This document shows positions 26,753 to 34,676 of a stretch of DNA of 64,000 nucleotides, one piece after another. This DNA comes from a virus, in IMG/VR virus record IMGVR_UViG_3300025010_000004, positions 1-64,000 of that record, one strand, 5' to 3'. Made by a program: the position numbers and the translations under genes. How positions within the stretch are numbered: the first letter of the stretch is position 1; every line of letters begins with the position of its first letter. The notes beneath the pieces were generated by a model, which was not told where the DNA came from, searched no databases, and worked only from the letters and a program-made list of their open reading frames with translations.

Positions 26753-27715
26753 TTACCTCCCCCTAAAAGGTGCAGTCCACTCGTCGTAACTATTATATAT
26801 GTTGACCTTCCCTCTCTCGAATAACATCTCCTTAACTTTTTTGTCGTCCAATACAGGAGGCTCATCTATACGTGCTTTTATGTCTTCAAGCATGTTGATT
26901 CCTTCTCCCAATATTTTGTTGTATGTTTCTGCATCATGCAGCAAATTTACTAAAGGCACATTTCTATGCACTAGATGAAAATTTTCTTTAAGATTAGCCC
27001 TAGCCTTTTCAGAAAATCTAGGTATATCCAAATTGTCTACGTTCTTTTCTATTTCAGATATAGAGCCGTATTTTCTAATTAACTTAAGTGCCGTTCCAGG
27101 CCCCATACCTTCAGGTGAATATATGGAGTCACTAGTATCTCCGGCTAGCGCCTTATATTCAACAAACTGCTGTGGGGTTATCTGGTATACTTCTTTAAAC
27201 CTAGGCTCAGTGACCCACACATTCTGGGGAAGCTCTACGTCTAATAGCTTCATTTTAGGGCCATAAGCCCTCTGCATAACTCCTGGCCTAAGCAACTGAA
27301 ACAAGTCTGTATCAGAGCTTAAAATTGCAGCACGATAATTATCACCTTTGGTTGTAGCTAGATAGGAAATAATGTCGTCAGCCTCACATCCCCCAACACC
27401 AACAACTTCGAATCCAAACAAAGGAGCCAGTTTAATGAACTCGTCTACTTGCTTGAAGAACTTAGACAAGGCTTCCTTTTCGGCGGGTGTAGCAAGTTCT
27501 CTCCTAGCTCTCCTAGCTTCTTTGTATTGCGGGTACATAGCAAGCCTAAAGGCCGACTGGCCTCTATCACAGGCCAAGACTACCTTGTGTATCTTCCAAT
27601 CCCTAACTATGTTCTTAATGTCAGCAATGAACCTCCAAACAGGATCGCTTTCATTGCAGTGGTATAAATTGAACATTGAATTTAGGGTATCTAATAAAAG
27701 CACGTTTTTCGTCAC
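26753..27715 (-). CDS. 5'-3' exonuclease / flap endonuclease
   Basis: A 320-residue FEN-family nuclease that removes RNA primers and 5' flaps. Metal-binding acidic residues appear in VLLLDTLNS, VVLACDRG, GCEADDIISYL and ILSSDTDLFQ; the helix-hairpin-helix is in GPGTALKLIRKYG preceded by AGDTSDSIYSPEGM. The size and motifs match the T5 D15 / T4 RNase H group. The partner polymerase at 28921 lacks its own 5' nuclease domain, so this gene supplies it. Confidence 0.93.
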   Translation of the reverse strand: MTKNVLLLDTLNSMFNLYHCNESDPVWRFIADIKNIVRDWKIHKVVLACDRGQSAFRLAMYPQYKEARRARRELATPAEKEALSKFFKQVDEFIKLAPLFGFEVVGVGGCEADDIISYLATTKGDNYRAAILSSDTDLFQLLRPGVMQRAYGPKMKLLDVELPQNVWVTEPRFKEVYQITPQQFVEYKALAGDTSDSIYSPEGMGPGTALKLIRKYGSISEIEKNVDNLDIPRFSEKARANLKENFHLVHRNVPLVNLLHDAETYNKILGEGINMLEDIKARIDEPPVLDDKKVKEMLFERGKVNIYNSYDEWTAPFRGR

Positions 27716-27939
27716 AGTACTTTAACTCCCTTCTCTGCTTGATCTTTAATGATCTTTTCCATACGTTTAGCACACTCTTCACAAAAGCAACTGTGTTCAC
27801 CGTGCTTAACCTTCCCTACGTGTCGATGTTTCTTATTATTCCATTTAATTTCCATAGTAGCTATAGTAAGCATAGTACCAGCGTAGTCTTCTGGAATAAG
27901 CTTTCTACATGCTACGCATGTTCTGCTGAGTGTGACCAT
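27712..27939 (-). CDS. Small zinc-binding protein
   Basis: A 75-residue protein with two C-x2-C pairs, TCVACRKL at the start and CFCEECAKR near the end, enough for one zinc site. The stop overlaps the exonuclease start by 4 bases. No function is assigned. Confidence 0.6.
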   Translation of the reverse strand: MVTLSRTCVACRKLIPEDYAGTMLTIATMEIKWNNKKHRHVGKVKHGEHSCFCEECAKRMEKIIKDQAEKGVKVL

Positions 27940-27947
27940 GTTAGCTC

Positions 27948-28514
27948 CTATATCAACTCGTAGAATCTTTCTAAAAATGCTTTTTCTGCATCAACCCGAC
28001 TAAGCCCTTTAATAGGATAGATTACAGGAATTTCGCCAGCAGCCTTATTAGGCTTTGTGACAAATGGCTTTATTCCTTCTGTGGATTCCCATTTCCTAGT
28101 ACAGTTATCAAGCAGCACCTGAGCCTTTTCAGTTACAAGCATTCGTAAATCTGCTAGTTTTATTTCTTCCATTATTTCTTTACTAGGCGTTGGTATTCTA
28201 AATTTCTCGTCTATAACGTTTCTTATTTTATGCTCTAGTTCACTAAACCCTTTTACTAGATGTTTAAAAGGCCTAGGCATATCGGGAAGGTATGCCTCTG
28301 CGCTATCATGCATTAGGGCGTAAATTTCTGCCTCTTTGGAAACGTTATAAGACATAATTATAGAATGCTCAGACACACTGTAGTGAAATTTAGTGTGTGC
28401 ATTGTACCTGCAAACGCCAGCTAGCGCATGGGCTATATCCCGTAAAGATATAGCCTCTGTGGTTAAATTATCAATATCAAATACTTTTCCAGAAAAAGTC
28501 TGTATCCAACTCAT
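27948..28514 (-). CDS. YfbR-like HD-domain 5'-nucleotidase
   Basis: A 188-residue HD phosphohydrolase. Metal ligands are in HYSVSEHS, ALMHDSAEAYLPDMPRPFK and IKLADLRML; this arrangement is that of the YfbR group, which removes phosphate from dNMPs. In phages it may shape the nucleotide pool. It starts behind GGGAGGTAACT. Confidence 0.82.
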   Translation of the reverse strand: MSWIQTFSGKVFDIDNLTTEAISLRDIAHALAGVCRYNAHTKFHYSVSEHSIIMSYNVSKEAEIYALMHDSAEAYLPDMPRPFKHLVKGFSELEHKIRNVIDEKFRIPTPSKEIMEEIKLADLRMLVTEKAQVLLDNCTRKWESTEGIKPFVTKPNKAAGEIPVIYPIKGLSRVDAEKAFLERFYELI

Positions 28515-28524
28515 AGTTACCTCC

Positions 28525-28821
28525 CTAAACTACCTTCAGGCTATGCCCGTTCTTAGCCCATGATTTTAAAACAGCTGACACTTTACGAGAGTATTCATGC
28601 GCCTCCTTCTCCGAAGGAGTATTTAAGTCTACGGCCATAAGCTCATCGTATAATGTTTCTACGTAACGAGCTAGGGCATAGTTCTCTAGCACAGTACCAG
28701 ACTCAAGATAGTAAACCGTGTCGCTTATACTGAGCCTGTTCAAACACAGAAAGAACAGATTACTCGAAACCCAACTCTTCGAGTCCGACCTTAGAAATCC
28801 CGACTTTTCGCTTTGGCTCAT
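28525..28821 (-). CDS. Hypothetical protein, up to 98 aa
   Basis: Helical C-terminal part (ENYALARYVETLYDEL ... AHEYSRKVSAVLKSWAK). The first 20 residues overlap the DUF1540-like gene in another frame. ATG at 28821 has GCGAGGACT in front; a later start would have no good binding site. No family is recognised. Confidence 0.45.
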   Translation of the reverse strand: MSQSEKSGFLRSDSKSWVSSNLFFLCLNRLSISDTVYYLESGTVLENYALARYVETLYDELMAVDLNTPSEKEAHEYSRKVSAVLKSWAKNGHSLKVV

Positions 28822-28924
28822 AGTCCTCGCACTCTCCTTCCTGGTCTATAGTGATAGTTGCTTTGTAGCATTCTCCGTCAGTGTTATGGATGCACTTCTC
28901 TCTGTCACAAATTATGTCTGTCAT
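28760..28924 (-). CDS. DUF1540-like small Cys-rich protein
   Basis: A 54-residue protein that starts in an ATGA overlap with the polymerase stop, behind GAGGAGG. The Cys pattern (IICDREKCIHN, GECYKATITI, GECEDY) follows DUF1540: four Cys expected to bind a metal around a short beta hairpin. The role of these proteins is unknown. The coupling to the polymerase gene is the main evidence that the frame is used. Confidence 0.6.
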   Translation of the reverse strand: MTDIICDREKCIHNTDGECYKATITIDQEGECEDYEPKRKVGISKVGLEELGFE

Positions 28925-31437
28925 TGGTCCTCCTCTTCGTCGTCCTCTGTTTCCTGATACTGCAGCGACTCGTACTTTTCCGCGTCAAATTTAGCAACGT
29001 CATTCCAGTTCTTACCTACTTCTGCGTCAGCTTTCATAGGAAAAGGGGCGTTATCTATTCCTTTAGGCCAAATACTCATGTGCCTGAGAATAAAGTCGTG
29101 GGCTTCCTTAACACAACTGTCGGGGACTTCCATTTCACAACTGTCATGGATAACGTTAATTATTCTGTACGGCAGATTCTTTTCATCAATCTCAGTCAGC
29201 ATATTCACAACTGCTTGCAGAAGTGTATCAGAAGACACGCTTTGTATCTGGAAGTTGTTAGCCTGCCGCGCTGCCCTAGAAGATAACGCTCTATCCTCAG
29301 AGGTTATGTAAGGCACTCTCCTACGTCTTCCGTTTACGGCTACAACATATCCATTCTCCACCGCGAATTTAATGTTATCTGCGAAAAACCTAGCAACACC
29401 GCTATGTCTTTCGAAATAAGTATCAAGCATTTCTTGTGCCGCTTCATTCGAAATACCAGCCCTCTTTGCTACCGTAGAAGCCCCTGCTCCGTAAAGCGCA
29501 CTGAAGCCTAAGGTTTTACCATTCTGTCTAGCCTCTGGGTACATATGCTTGACTTCATGTACTTCGCAAGGGAGATTAAATACTTCCTTGGCTGTGTTAG
29601 AATGTGGGTCTAGTCCATTTATGAAGCCATCACACATAACTTTATCTTTTGATATGGCTGCCGTAACCCTAAGCTCTGCGTTGCTAAGGTCAGCTATTAC
29701 TAGGCTGTAGCCTTCCTCAGCAATAAAGCATCTTTTGAGGTTGACACTTTCGGCTGAATGCATCACGACATTTTGCAGGCTGGGTTTTGTTGAGGAAATA
29801 CGCCCAGTTGCAGCACCACATACTCTAAAAGAACAGTGTAGGCGTCCGTTAACGTTCATGTTTATAATAGCGTTAACGTAGGTACTTAACATCTTTTGCA
29901 ACTCTTCAACTTCTTTAATTAATTTGATACTTGCTACATTCGGGAATCTTTCTGCCCAGACTGCAAAGCACTCCTTGTCTACAGCAAAAAATCCTTTCTT
30001 AGTTTTTTTAATCTCAGGGAACCGAAGAATATCTTTAAAAAGGAGGCGCTTATGGTTAGGACTGCTGCACAGAAAGGTAAGTGGTTCTGGTAAGGCTTTG
30101 AGTTTGTTCTTTCGTTGTAGATTGATTTGGTCTAGCTTCAGCCCAGACAGAACTTTAATAGCTACCTTTATTTCTGGAAGCTGTTGAATTTTATCATTAA
30201 GCGATTTTATTCTACCTTCCAACTCTTCCTTGTACCTAGCCGCTTCCTCAACATCTACCTTCCACCCGTTCTGCTCTATCCGAGCCAGCGCCCATGCATA
30301 ACTACTAACATCCTTAAACACCTCTTCCTGCTCTTCAACTATCAACTGTTTTTTAAAGTAATCAGCGAGTTGAAAACAATAGTCTACGTCCATACAGCCG
30401 TACGGAAACATAATTTCTAGAGGTATCATGTCATAGGTTAGCTCTGATTTTTTTAACTTTTTTTCCTTGCAAAGTTGTGTCTTAAATTCTTCTAGTGGCT
30501 TGTCGTAGTCACCAGCATCATCTAACAGAGTGGCCGCACAGAACTTTAATGAATGGGATTCTCTGTCTTCTAATGTCAAAAAGGAAGCTATCAATACGTC
30601 GAATACGTTATGCTTTGGCAGTTGTATTCCATATTTATGGCAAAGATGTTTGAAGTCGAAGTATCCATTAGCAACTATTTTTTCTCTAGAATCATCTTCA
30701 ACTAGGTATTTTATTCCACTAATAATTTCATCCCATTCTTCTGTACTCCAATTACCACCGTAGTCAGGAGTCTGTATGAACGCTCCAAAATCTTTTTTAT
30801 GGGATAACTGGATTGATAAAACTTTTCCGGTGTTAAACTGCAATGAAGTAGTTTCAATATCTATAGAAAAACTAAACACATTTTCAACATAAAATTTATA
30901 CATTGATCGAAATTTTTCTATAGTGTCAATAAGCACGTACTTCTTTTCAGCTTTTTCTTTAACAATTATCTGCGGATACTCCATTTCTTGCTTGACTAAT
31001 TTAAGGCTGTTAGTTATCACCGTTTGCATGTCAGGCTTGTACGCCAGCATACTATACGGCGGCGAAACTACAGCCTTGCATTTGTACTTATCGCAATAGA
31101 TAACCTTACCATAAAACTTACTTGCTCCTTTATTTCCAGTCATAACTTCGTAAGCTTTGGCGGTAGGAATTAATAGGACGCTCGGAGCGTTAACTTCTAT
31201 AAACTCGATTATCTCTGCCTCTTTGTTTTTAAAATCCTGTGCTTTTGGTTCTTTAACATCGGATAAAGTCAGCACTGAAACTTCCTCGAACGATATGCCG
31301 AGAGCCTTAAGCTCTACAACTAACTTGGTTATACCGTCTGGGGTTATCATCCCTCTTTCTATCCATGAAGCATGCTGCGGTGAATCGTATACTACTACTA
31401 ATTTTGTATTGGTTGCTACCCTTGGCTTAATTCCCAT
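28921..31437 (-). CDS. Family A DNA polymerase with 3'-5' exonuclease and UDG-like N-terminal domain
   Basis: An 838-residue replicative polymerase. Residues 1-150 resemble the uracil-DNA-glycosylase fold found at the start of some phage polymerases (VLLIPTAKAYEVMTG, VVSPPYSMLAYKPD). The exonuclease acidic motif is FSIDIETTSLQF near residue 193. Polymerase motifs: A VIADLSNAELRVTA, B GKTLGFSALYGAGAS, C VIHDSCEMEV. There is no 5' nuclease domain; that activity is in the separate exonuclease gene. The N-terminal assignment is weaker than the rest. Confidence 0.93.
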   Translation of the reverse strand: MGIKPRVATNTKLVVVYDSPQHASWIERGMITPDGITKLVVELKALGISFEEVSVLTLSDVKEPKAQDFKNKEAEIIEFIEVNAPSVLLIPTAKAYEVMTGNKGASKFYGKVIYCDKYKCKAVVSPPYSMLAYKPDMQTVITNSLKLVKQEMEYPQIIVKEKAEKKYVLIDTIEKFRSMYKFYVENVFSFSIDIETTSLQFNTGKVLSIQLSHKKDFGAFIQTPDYGGNWSTEEWDEIISGIKYLVEDDSREKIVANGYFDFKHLCHKYGIQLPKHNVFDVLIASFLTLEDRESHSLKFCAATLLDDAGDYDKPLEEFKTQLCKEKKLKKSELTYDMIPLEIMFPYGCMDVDYCFQLADYFKKQLIVEEQEEVFKDVSSYAWALARIEQNGWKVDVEEAARYKEELEGRIKSLNDKIQQLPEIKVAIKVLSGLKLDQINLQRKNKLKALPEPLTFLCSSPNHKRLLFKDILRFPEIKKTKKGFFAVDKECFAVWAERFPNVASIKLIKEVEELQKMLSTYVNAIINMNVNGRLHCSFRVCGAATGRISSTKPSLQNVVMHSAESVNLKRCFIAEEGYSLVIADLSNAELRVTAAISKDKVMCDGFINGLDPHSNTAKEVFNLPCEVHEVKHMYPEARQNGKTLGFSALYGAGASTVAKRAGISNEAAQEMLDTYFERHSGVARFFADNIKFAVENGYVVAVNGRRRRVPYITSEDRALSSRAARQANNFQIQSVSSDTLLQAVVNMLTEIDEKNLPYRIINVIHDSCEMEVPDSCVKEAHDFILRHMSIWPKGIDNAPFPMKADAEVGKNWNDVAKFDAEKYESLQYQETEDDEEEDQ

Positions 31438-31446
31438 AATCAGCTC

Positions 31447-31815
31447 CTACCTCCAATTGTCACCAACCTCCTTGTGGTATTCTATCATAGTGCTGGACGA
31501 AAAAGCCCACGCCGCTATTTCTTCTTTGTTTCCAATTTTTGAATGTGGTACGCCTTCGAGGACTACTTGACGTATGTGCTTGTATTCGTGCCCTACACTC
31601 TGGACTACGTGATTAACAGGTCTAGCAGCGGCTACTTCGATCTTGTATTCTTCTCCGTTGTAAAGAAGCCGCGCCGTCACATACTTATTAAGGATGGATT
31701 TAACCGGGGGATATTCTGTGTGAATCTTTGTATTTGCTACTGGATACTTGTCTCTGAGCCACGCTAGAAACTTATCTGCTGCCCTTGCTTTTTCAGCTAT
31801 TGTTAGATCGTGCAT
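31447..31815 (-). CDS. Small zincin-like protein with HEYKH motif
   Basis: 122 residues from ATG at 31815 behind CAGGAGG; an upstream start would run through the palindrome and lacks a site. SVGHEYKHIRQ is an HExxH zinc motif, and E of NKEEIAAWAF could be the third ligand as in gluzincins. Catalytic activity is an inference from the motif only. It precedes the polymerase gene by 10 bases. Confidence 0.55.
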   Translation of the reverse strand: MHDLTIAEKARAADKFLAWLRDKYPVANTKIHTEYPPVKSILNKYVTARLLYNGEEYKIEVAAARPVNHVVQSVGHEYKHIRQVVLEGVPHSKIGNKEEIAAWAFSSSTMIEYHKEVGDNWR

Positions 31816-31828
31816 AATCCTCCTGTAG

Positions 31829-31848
31829 GTAGAACATGCATGTTCTAC
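31829..31848. promoter_or_regulatory. Intergenic palindrome, copy 4 (expanded centre)
   Basis: GTAGAACATGCATGTTCTAC: the arms are as in the other copies, but the centre is CATGCATG, 4 bases longer, and still self-complementary. It lies one base after the primase stop and 8 bases before the next binding site. Confidence 0.8.
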
Positions 31849-31849
31849 C

Positions 31850-32854
31850 TTACCAGTACACATTCTGACATTTCCCTTTCTCTATAAAGTTACACCTATG
31901 CATAGAACACCGTGAACCTAACTCAGGTTTTCTGTCAGGTAAGCATAAAGGTACGCTTGCTTTGACTTTGTTTTCGATAGCCCAACTTATTTCATCCTTA
32001 CTTAAGTCTCCTAGGTCTTTTCCCTCAGGAACTCTTGAAGTGTTGGTTGAATAAACTGGGAGCCAATTACTAATCATACTGCATATTTCTTGTTCTGCTT
32101 TTATTCCAGCTTTGTCGTTATCAGCAAACATCACTACGTAATCTACATTCAAAGCCAAGACCATCCTAAGCTTGGTCCGAGACCAGTTGTTTGCTCCAAA
32201 GAAGCAAAGCGTAGGAAACCCATGCCCGACCCCATTTACAGAATGAAAAATCCCTTCGCCTAATATCACATAGTTAGGCTTCATTTCCTTAACTATGTCA
32301 TACGGGTAAAGCCAATCTACCCCGCAACTACTCCCCTTATTACGTAGATACTTAGGCTTCATATCATCTTTTAAAGCCCGTGCATCCACCCCAATAAGCT
32401 CGCCTCCTAAGTAAATAGGAAACACTATTCGGTTATCGTACCAGCCTCTGTTGCAGCGTATAGCTCCTAGTTTTCTGTAGGTGTCTATTGAAATTCCTCT
32501 GAACCCATCTTCATCCCAAGGGTCTCCCGGAGGTATCAGCACCTGCCTTGCTTCGCTAAGAGGAACGTCGAACGTATGCTCTATTTGCTTTATCTTAGCT
32601 CGTATAGCCATAGTCCTAAAGTCAAGTTCCTCTAGTGCCCCTCCAGTTAACCATTGTAGTAGATCGTCACCTTTTAGTGAAAATCCACACGCGAAGCAAT
32701 GTGAAACTAGCCTGTCAGCGTTAATGTTAAAACTTGGCCTTGCGTCAACCCCGCCTTGATGGTTGGCTGCGTGTGGGCATACTATGGCTATTTCACCGTC
32801 CGGCTTTATAACGTAGTGTATTCCTTTAGCCTCAATTAGTTCTATAATTTCCAC
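31850..32854 (-). CDS. DNA primase, CHC2 zinc finger and TOPRIM
   Basis: A 334-residue primase. The zinc domain is at residues 20-65 (IAIVCPHAANH, VSHCFACGFS). TOPRIM motifs are VILGEGIFHSVN (Glu) and VVMFADNDKAGIKAE (Asp-x-Asp). The C-terminus has four further Cys (CLPDRK, RCSMHRCNF, CQNVYW), perhaps a second metal site. No helicase domain is fused; the helicase is a separate gene. Confidence 0.92.
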   Translation of the reverse strand: MEIIELIEAKGIHYVIKPDGEIAIVCPHAANHQGGVDARPSFNINADRLVSHCFACGFSLKGDDLLQWLTGGALEELDFRTMAIRAKIKQIEHTFDVPLSEARQVLIPPGDPWDEDGFRGISIDTYRKLGAIRCNRGWYDNRIVFPIYLGGELIGVDARALKDDMKPKYLRNKGSSCGVDWLYPYDIVKEMKPNYVILGEGIFHSVNGVGHGFPTLCFFGANNWSRTKLRMVLALNVDYVVMFADNDKAGIKAEQEICSMISNWLPVYSTNTSRVPEGKDLGDLSKDEISWAIENKVKASVPLCLPDRKPELGSRCSMHRCNFIEKGKCQNVYW

Positions 32855-32873
32855 ACGCCCTCCTTTCTATACG

Positions 32874-33146
32874 TCACACCTTTCGTAGGTGTTCCACAAA
32901 TGCGCCTACCACATCACGCAGCGTTTCCATTTTCGCAATGAAATCGTCCAGTGAATCAGTTTCAGCCTTATGCAGCCTAATCTTGCTATGGCAATCGGAT
33001 ATTTCCAAAATAGTCATAACTTCTTTCTTACCTTTACGGGTCCAAGGTGCCACACCATGATAAGCCACAACTGCACCAGTAGATGGATGCCCGTGAGGGT
33101 TTAACCACTGCCTATTTGAGTACCCGGCTCCTTTATCTTTTGCCAC
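32874..33146 (-). CDS. Hypothetical protein, 90 aa
   Basis: GTG start inside the end of a 39-residue gene. The N-terminus (GYSNRQWLNPHGHPSTGAVVAYHG) is basic and Gly/His-rich; the C-terminus is a helix (DDFIAKMETLRDVVGAFVEHL). No family recognised. It lies between helicase loader and primase genes, so a replication accessory role is possible. Confidence 0.55.
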   Translation of the reverse strand: MAKDKGAGYSNRQWLNPHGHPSTGAVVAYHGVAPWTRKGKKEVMTILEISDCHSKIRLHKAETDSLDDFIAKMETLRDVVGAFVEHLRKV

Positions 33147-33252
33147 GATTTAACCTCATCACTTCCTGCTTCGTTTTTGGCCACGAATTAACTATTTTAG
33201 ACGCGGCCTCAAGTTGACGAACAAGCCAACCCGCCTTAAAATTGACTACCAT
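33133..33252 (-). CDS. 39-residue basic protein
   Basis: ATG behind AAGGAGGGAG; the product MVVNFKAGWLVRQLEAASK ... NRGKR is basic and helical. Its stop overlaps the GTG start of the next gene by 14 bases, which suggests coupled translation. No family is recognised. Confidence 0.45.
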   Translation of the reverse strand: MVVNFKAGWLVRQLEAASKIVNSWPKTKQEVMRLNRGKR

Positions 33253-33265
33253 TTCAGCTCCCTCC

Positions 33266-34084
33266 TTATACCTTTTTAAGCGCAGCTAGCTCCTTCGCCA
33301 GATCGGCTACTGTTGCTTTTATAGTGGCGTCTTTTAGTCTTATAGGTATAGCCCCATACCTATCCAAACTAACTTTGTACCTCTCTTTGAACTCTTCTGG
33401 TGTAAGGTGAGAGGATAGAATTGTAGACTTGCCCCTTAGCCTGCGCTGGTCTATGAACGCAGAACAGGTAGCCTCAGTGAATCCTGAGTTCGCCTTGTAC
33501 ACAGTTCCAAGCATACTAAGGCAAGCTATATCTGCGGCTTCCATAGCATCTATAAGCGCAGAGTCTTGGAATGTCTTAACTTCCTCCATGAATGTAGTAA
33601 GTGGGACCATGCAACATTTCAACTTACTTCTAACCGCCGATTTAAGAATGTTTGAAGCAGCCAGCATAGCTCCGTCTTCGAATTCACTGTAGAAATAAAG
33701 CACTCTGCCTAAGCTGGAAAATCCTATAGGATCTTCCAGTATTTGTGAATACAGGTTTAGGTTTTCTCCTGTAGTAGCAGGCAGCTCATTCCTGTCGATA
33801 TACATAGGCGGTATTCTGGCTATTGTATAATGTATTGCCCTAAGCTTTTCTTCGTGACTGTGTTCTGTCAATTTATATTTCCTCCAATACGCCTCATGGC
33901 ACCTACTAACTATGCTAGGCAAGTCCAAGGCCACTCTATCCAGTTGGTCGCTTCCGTACAGCTGAAATATACCTTTAAGATATGGTTTCGGTATCGTAAG
34001 GTATTTTCTAAATATCATGCTGTCCTTAAGTGTGTAGTTGGCGTTAAGCGGCCTTAGTAAGTTTCTTACTGGAACATTATCCAC
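33266..34084 (-). CDS. DnaC-like helicase loader, degenerate ATPase
   Basis: A 272-residue protein whose C-terminal 170 residues follow the DnaC/IstB plan: VLYFYSEFEDGAMLAAS at the P-loop position, SALIDAMEAADIACLSMLGT at the Walker B position, FIDQRRLRGKSTILSSHLTPEEFKERY (sensor I / box VII), and SLDRYGAI (sensor II). The P-loop Gly-Lys-Thr and the Walker B acidic pair are missing, so ATP hydrolysis is doubtful. Position next to the DnaB-type helicase supports a loading role. Family assignment is an inference from pattern. Confidence 0.5.
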   Translation of the reverse strand: MDNVPVRNLLRPLNANYTLKDSMIFRKYLTIPKPYLKGIFQLYGSDQLDRVALDLPSIVSRCHEAYWRKYKLTEHSHEEKLRAIHYTIARIPPMYIDRNELPATTGENLNLYSQILEDPIGFSSLGRVLYFYSEFEDGAMLAASNILKSAVRSKLKCCMVPLTTFMEEVKTFQDSALIDAMEAADIACLSMLGTVYKANSGFTEATCSAFIDQRRLRGKSTILSSHLTPEEFKERYKVSLDRYGAIPIRLKDATIKATVADLAKELAALKKV

Positions 34085-34449
34085 TATTTTCCCCTAGCAG
34101 CTTCCATCTCAGCTTTTGTTCTTCGCTTGCGCTTCTGCTTTTGGTTTACCGGAACGGCCACAGGCTTTTCTTCAACCTTTACAGCTTCAACTTCTTCTTT
34201 AGGTGTTCTGGTCTTTTTCGGTCCTTCCTTAGCAGGTGCCTTCTTTTTCTTTCTAATGCTTTTAGGTTCTACGAAATTAGGTATGCCGTACTTAGTCAGA
34301 TACTTCTGCTCTATAAGCAGGGCTTTAATCTTTTCGTAGTTCTCAGTGTAGGTTTTGCACAATTCTTTCACCTTTATCGCACAGCTATAAACACAAATTA
34401 GGGCATTTATCTGGCACTGCCCTCCGTCCTTCTCGCACCATACTATCAT
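34084..34449 (-). CDS. Basic-tailed hypothetical protein
   Basis: 121 residues. Residues 1-60 have Cys at 4, 12, 19 and 23 and a helical part; the second half is a Lys/Pro/Glu-rich tail (IRKKKKAPAKEGPKK ... QKQKRKRRTKAEMEAARGK) likely to bind DNA or RNA. The stop overlaps the start of the loader gene and its own start overlaps the zinc-ribbon gene stop (ATGA type). Confidence 0.55.
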   Translation of the reverse strand: MIVWCEKDGGQCQINALICVYSCAIKVKELCKTYTENYEKIKALLIEQKYLTKYGIPNFVEPKSIRKKKKAPAKEGPKKTRTPKEEVEAVKVEEKPVAVPVNQKQKRKRRTKAEMEAARGK

Positions 34450-34640
34450 TTTGCCTCCAATGGCTCATAAATGCGCTCAAAATTATCTGGATTTCCACCA
34501 CCTCTCCAGTAGTCATTCCCTCCATCTATAAAAATGGAGCCACAGCTACACGAAACCCAGTCATGTCTATGTACTGAGACTATAATACCTCCGCACTTCA
34601 AACACTTTGCTTTATTTTTGTACTTTTTATCTTCTTCCAT
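34446..34640 (-). CDS. Zinc-ribbon protein, phage DUF7695-like
   Basis: A 64-residue protein with CLKCGG and SCSCGS pairs, then FIDGGNDYWRGGG. The pattern of a zinc ribbon followed by a Gly-rich D-G-G-x-x-Y-x-R-G stretch is common in small phage proteins of unknown role. Starts after AAGGAGGTGAC and a palindrome. Confidence 0.65.
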   Translation of the reverse strand: MEEDKKYKNKAKCLKCGGIIVSVHRHDWVSCSCGSIFIDGGNDYWRGGGNPDNFERIYEPLEAK

Positions 34641-34658
34641 TTTGTCACCTCCTTGTGG

Positions 34659-34674
34659 GTAGAACTTGTTCTAC
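34659..34674. promoter_or_regulatory. Intergenic palindrome, copy 5 (CTTG centre)
   Basis: GTAGAACTTGTTCTAC, 2 bases after the helicase stop codon and a few bases before the binding site of the zinc-ribbon gene. Confidence 0.82.
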
Positions 34675-34676
34675 TT

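Noticed and set aside
31447-31863. Long version of the zincin-like gene starting at 31863
   Set aside because: The start lies inside the primase gene and the frame would cross the palindrome; ATG 31815 has AGGAGG at the right distance.
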